Positions 62,962 through 64,000 of a DNA stretch of 64,000 nt are shown here, piece after piece. Source of the stretch: Beijerinckiaceae bacterium (lineage in GTDB: Bacteria; Pseudomonadota; Alphaproteobacteria; Rhizobiales; Beijerinckiaceae); contig JAUXWZ010000132.1 of assembly GCA_030684835.1 (NCBI GenBank), positions 1-64,000 on the forward strand. The letters are read 5' to 3'. Position numbers and translations under genes: made by a program. The stretch's first letter is position 1; each line of letters starts with the position of its first letter. The notes below the pieces were generated by a model. That model saw nothing but the letters and a program-made list of their open reading frames with translations. It made no database searches and was not told the origin of the DNA.

Positions 62962-63582
62962 ATGACCACGGTAAATGTCCCGGCTTGGCTCCGGTCCCTT
63001 TCGCGGCTCGGTCGATGCTGGACCGCAGCGGCCATGATGTGCCTTTTGCCGGCGTTTTCTCTGCCTGTCCTCGCGCAAACCGCCGCCCCAGCGCAAGAAG
63101 CAGCAACGGCAGCGGCAGTCACGAATTTGGTTGAGGTGGAGTCGCGTCCCGCCCTCACTTTCGACGGCCAGTCGAACTGGGATGACGCATACACATCCAT
63201 TACCAACGGCTTCCAGCGCCTCAAGGCCGAAGTGGAGCGCGCCGGGCTGAAGCCAGCCGGCCGTCCAGTTGCAATGTTTCTATTTACCGATGACGCGGGT
63301 TTTCGCTTCCGCGCCATGCTCCCGCTTAGCGAGGCGCCCGTCGATCCGACGCTCGGCGCGGAGTTTGCGATGGGCAAGACGCCCGCCGGCCGCGCAGCGA
63401 AATTCGAGCACCGCGGCGCTTATGATGAAATTGACGCGACCTACGAGGCCATCACTGCATGGCTTGATGACAAAAATCTCCTCGCCGAGGATTTCTTCGC
63501 CGAGGAATGGGTAGCCGAAGGTTCAAGCGCCGGGGATATCGAAACCGCAGTCGACGTCTACGTCTTCGTCAAACCCAAATGA
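62962..63582 (+). CDS. Exported GyrI-like small-molecule-binding domain protein
   Basis: 206 residues from ATG 62962 (GGCAGGAGATAAAG). A signal peptide (CWTAAAMMCLLPAFSLPVLA) is followed by an Ala-rich linker, then a GyrI-like/SRPBCC-related effector domain: WDDAYTSITNGFQRLKAEVE, PVAMFLFTDDAGFRFRAMLP, KFEHRGAYDEIDATYEAITA and an ending YVFVKPK. GyrI-like domains bind small ligands and are usually cytoplasmic. An exported copy is unusual, so ligand storage or sensing in the periplasm is speculation. Convergent with the next gene, with a 3-base gap. Confidence 0.75.
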   Translation: MTTVNVPAWLRSLSRLGRCWTAAAMMCLLPAFSLPVLAQTAAPAQEAATAAAVTNLVEVESRPALTFDGQSNWDDAYTSITNGFQRLKAEVERAGLKPAGRPVAMFLFTDDAGFRFRAMLPLSEAPVDPTLGAEFAMGKTPAGRAAKFEHRGAYDEIDATYEAITAWLDDKNLLAEDFFAEEWVAEGSSAGDIETAVDVYVFVKPK

Positions 63583-63585
63583 GGC

Positions 63586-64000
63586 TCATCCTTCGAGCGT
63601 CTGCCCGGGCCTGATCACCGCAAACCGATCATGCGTTAAGCCATCGCGATCAAGCGCCGCGCGCAATTTTTGCGGCGGCTCTTCGAGAGGTTCGTCGGTG
63701 AGCTGAAACGTTCCCCAATGATGCGCCATGGCGCGGTCGGCGCCGACGATCTGCATGATCTGCACGGATTCTTCAGGGTCCACATGCTGATCGCGCATGA
63801 ACCATCGCGGCGCATAGGCGCCAATCGGCAGGATCGCGAGCCGAAAGCGGCCGTATGTGTCTTTCATTTGTTTGAAAAACGCGCCGTCGCCGAACCCCGT
63901 GTCACCCACGTGATAGATGTTACCCGATGGGGTCTCGATGACGAACGCGGTCCAGAGCGCCATGCGGCGGTCGAGCAAGCCGCGCGCGGACCAGTGATAG
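63586..64000 (-). CDS. Metallo-beta-lactamase-fold hydrolase, C-terminal part (cut by window edge)
   Basis: The frame runs off the window. The visible part starts YHWSARGLLDRRMALWTAF and includes IYHVGDTGFGDGAFF with a metal-binding Asp, then GADRAMAHHWGTFQLTDEPL with a His. The C-terminal HHWGTFQL is typical of the UlaG/NAPE-PLD-like branch of the MBL superfamily. The N-terminal HxHxDH metal site lies beyond base 64000. The likely substrate is a phosphodiester or lactone, which cannot be decided here. Confidence 0.8.
   Translation of the reverse strand, partial: YHWSARGLLDRRMALWTAFVIETPSGNIYHVGDTGFGDGAFFKQMKDTYGRFRLAILPIGAYAPRWFMRDQHVDPEESVQIMQIVGADRAMAHHWGTFQLTDEPLEEPPQKLRAALDRDGLTHDRFAVIRPGQTLEG

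Overview
The window looks like a chromosomal segment of an alphaproteobacterium, most likely order Hyphomicrobiales (Rhizobiales). It is GC-rich and dense. It carries minCDE, the rsfS-rlmH-envC-ctpA-polysaccharide deacetylase-rppH block, ffh-rpsP-rimM and dapF-mtaB-ftsY-yciB, all with a typical rhizobial look. Many small genes here resemble conserved hypothetical proteins of rhizobia. A more precise placement (Beijerinckiaceae or Bradyrhizobium-like) is only a guess.

Layout. 0-4.8 kb: a leftward operon of four divergent TctC-like periplasmic binding proteins plus an orphan ribbon-helix-helix protein, ending beside a cut-off MmgE/PrpD gene. 5-18.5 kb: mixed genes (MFS transporter, RmuC, DoxX, a TAXI-like protein paired with an ATPase-less ABC membrane protein, a tandem pair of small paralogues, hydrolases, a methyltransferase, several tiny membrane proteins, one LigB-type ring-cleavage dioxygenase). 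18.9-31.8 kb: housekeeping and envelope genes (pgm, a membrane-anchored spermidine-synthase-like protein, Nudix, an AI-2E-type transporter with an extra domain, TerC, lytic transglycosylase, minCDE, PAP2, a stand-alone receiver). 31.8-38.7 kb: a catabolic island (second LigB-type dioxygenase, TauD, TctC-like protein with a class II aldolase/decarboxylase, ornithine cyclodeaminase-like protein, Rieske oxygenase alpha and beta). 39-47 kb: core genes. 47.4-56.2 kb: a second metabolic block (FAD aromatic hydroxylase, CYTH-CHAD protein, TctC-like protein, UbiD-family decarboxylase, luciferase-like monooxygenase, 4,5-dihydroxyphthalate decarboxylase-like protein). 56.3-64 kb: yciB-ftsY and mtaB-dapF, separated by a pseudouridine synthase and a canonical Bug receptor, then a secreted GyrI-like protein and a cut-off metallo-beta-lactamase-fold protein.

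Taken together, the accessory genes suggest uptake or sensing of small (aromatic) carboxylates by many orphan receptors, followed by hydroxylation (Rieske, FAD, 2-oxoglutarate and flavin oxygenases), decarboxylation (three unrelated folds) and extradiol ring cleavage. No TctA/TctB permease, no catabolic regulator and no electron-transfer partner for the Rieske enzyme was found in the window. The substrates cannot be read from sequence. No tRNA, rRNA, CRISPR array, insertion sequence or prophage gene was recognised.
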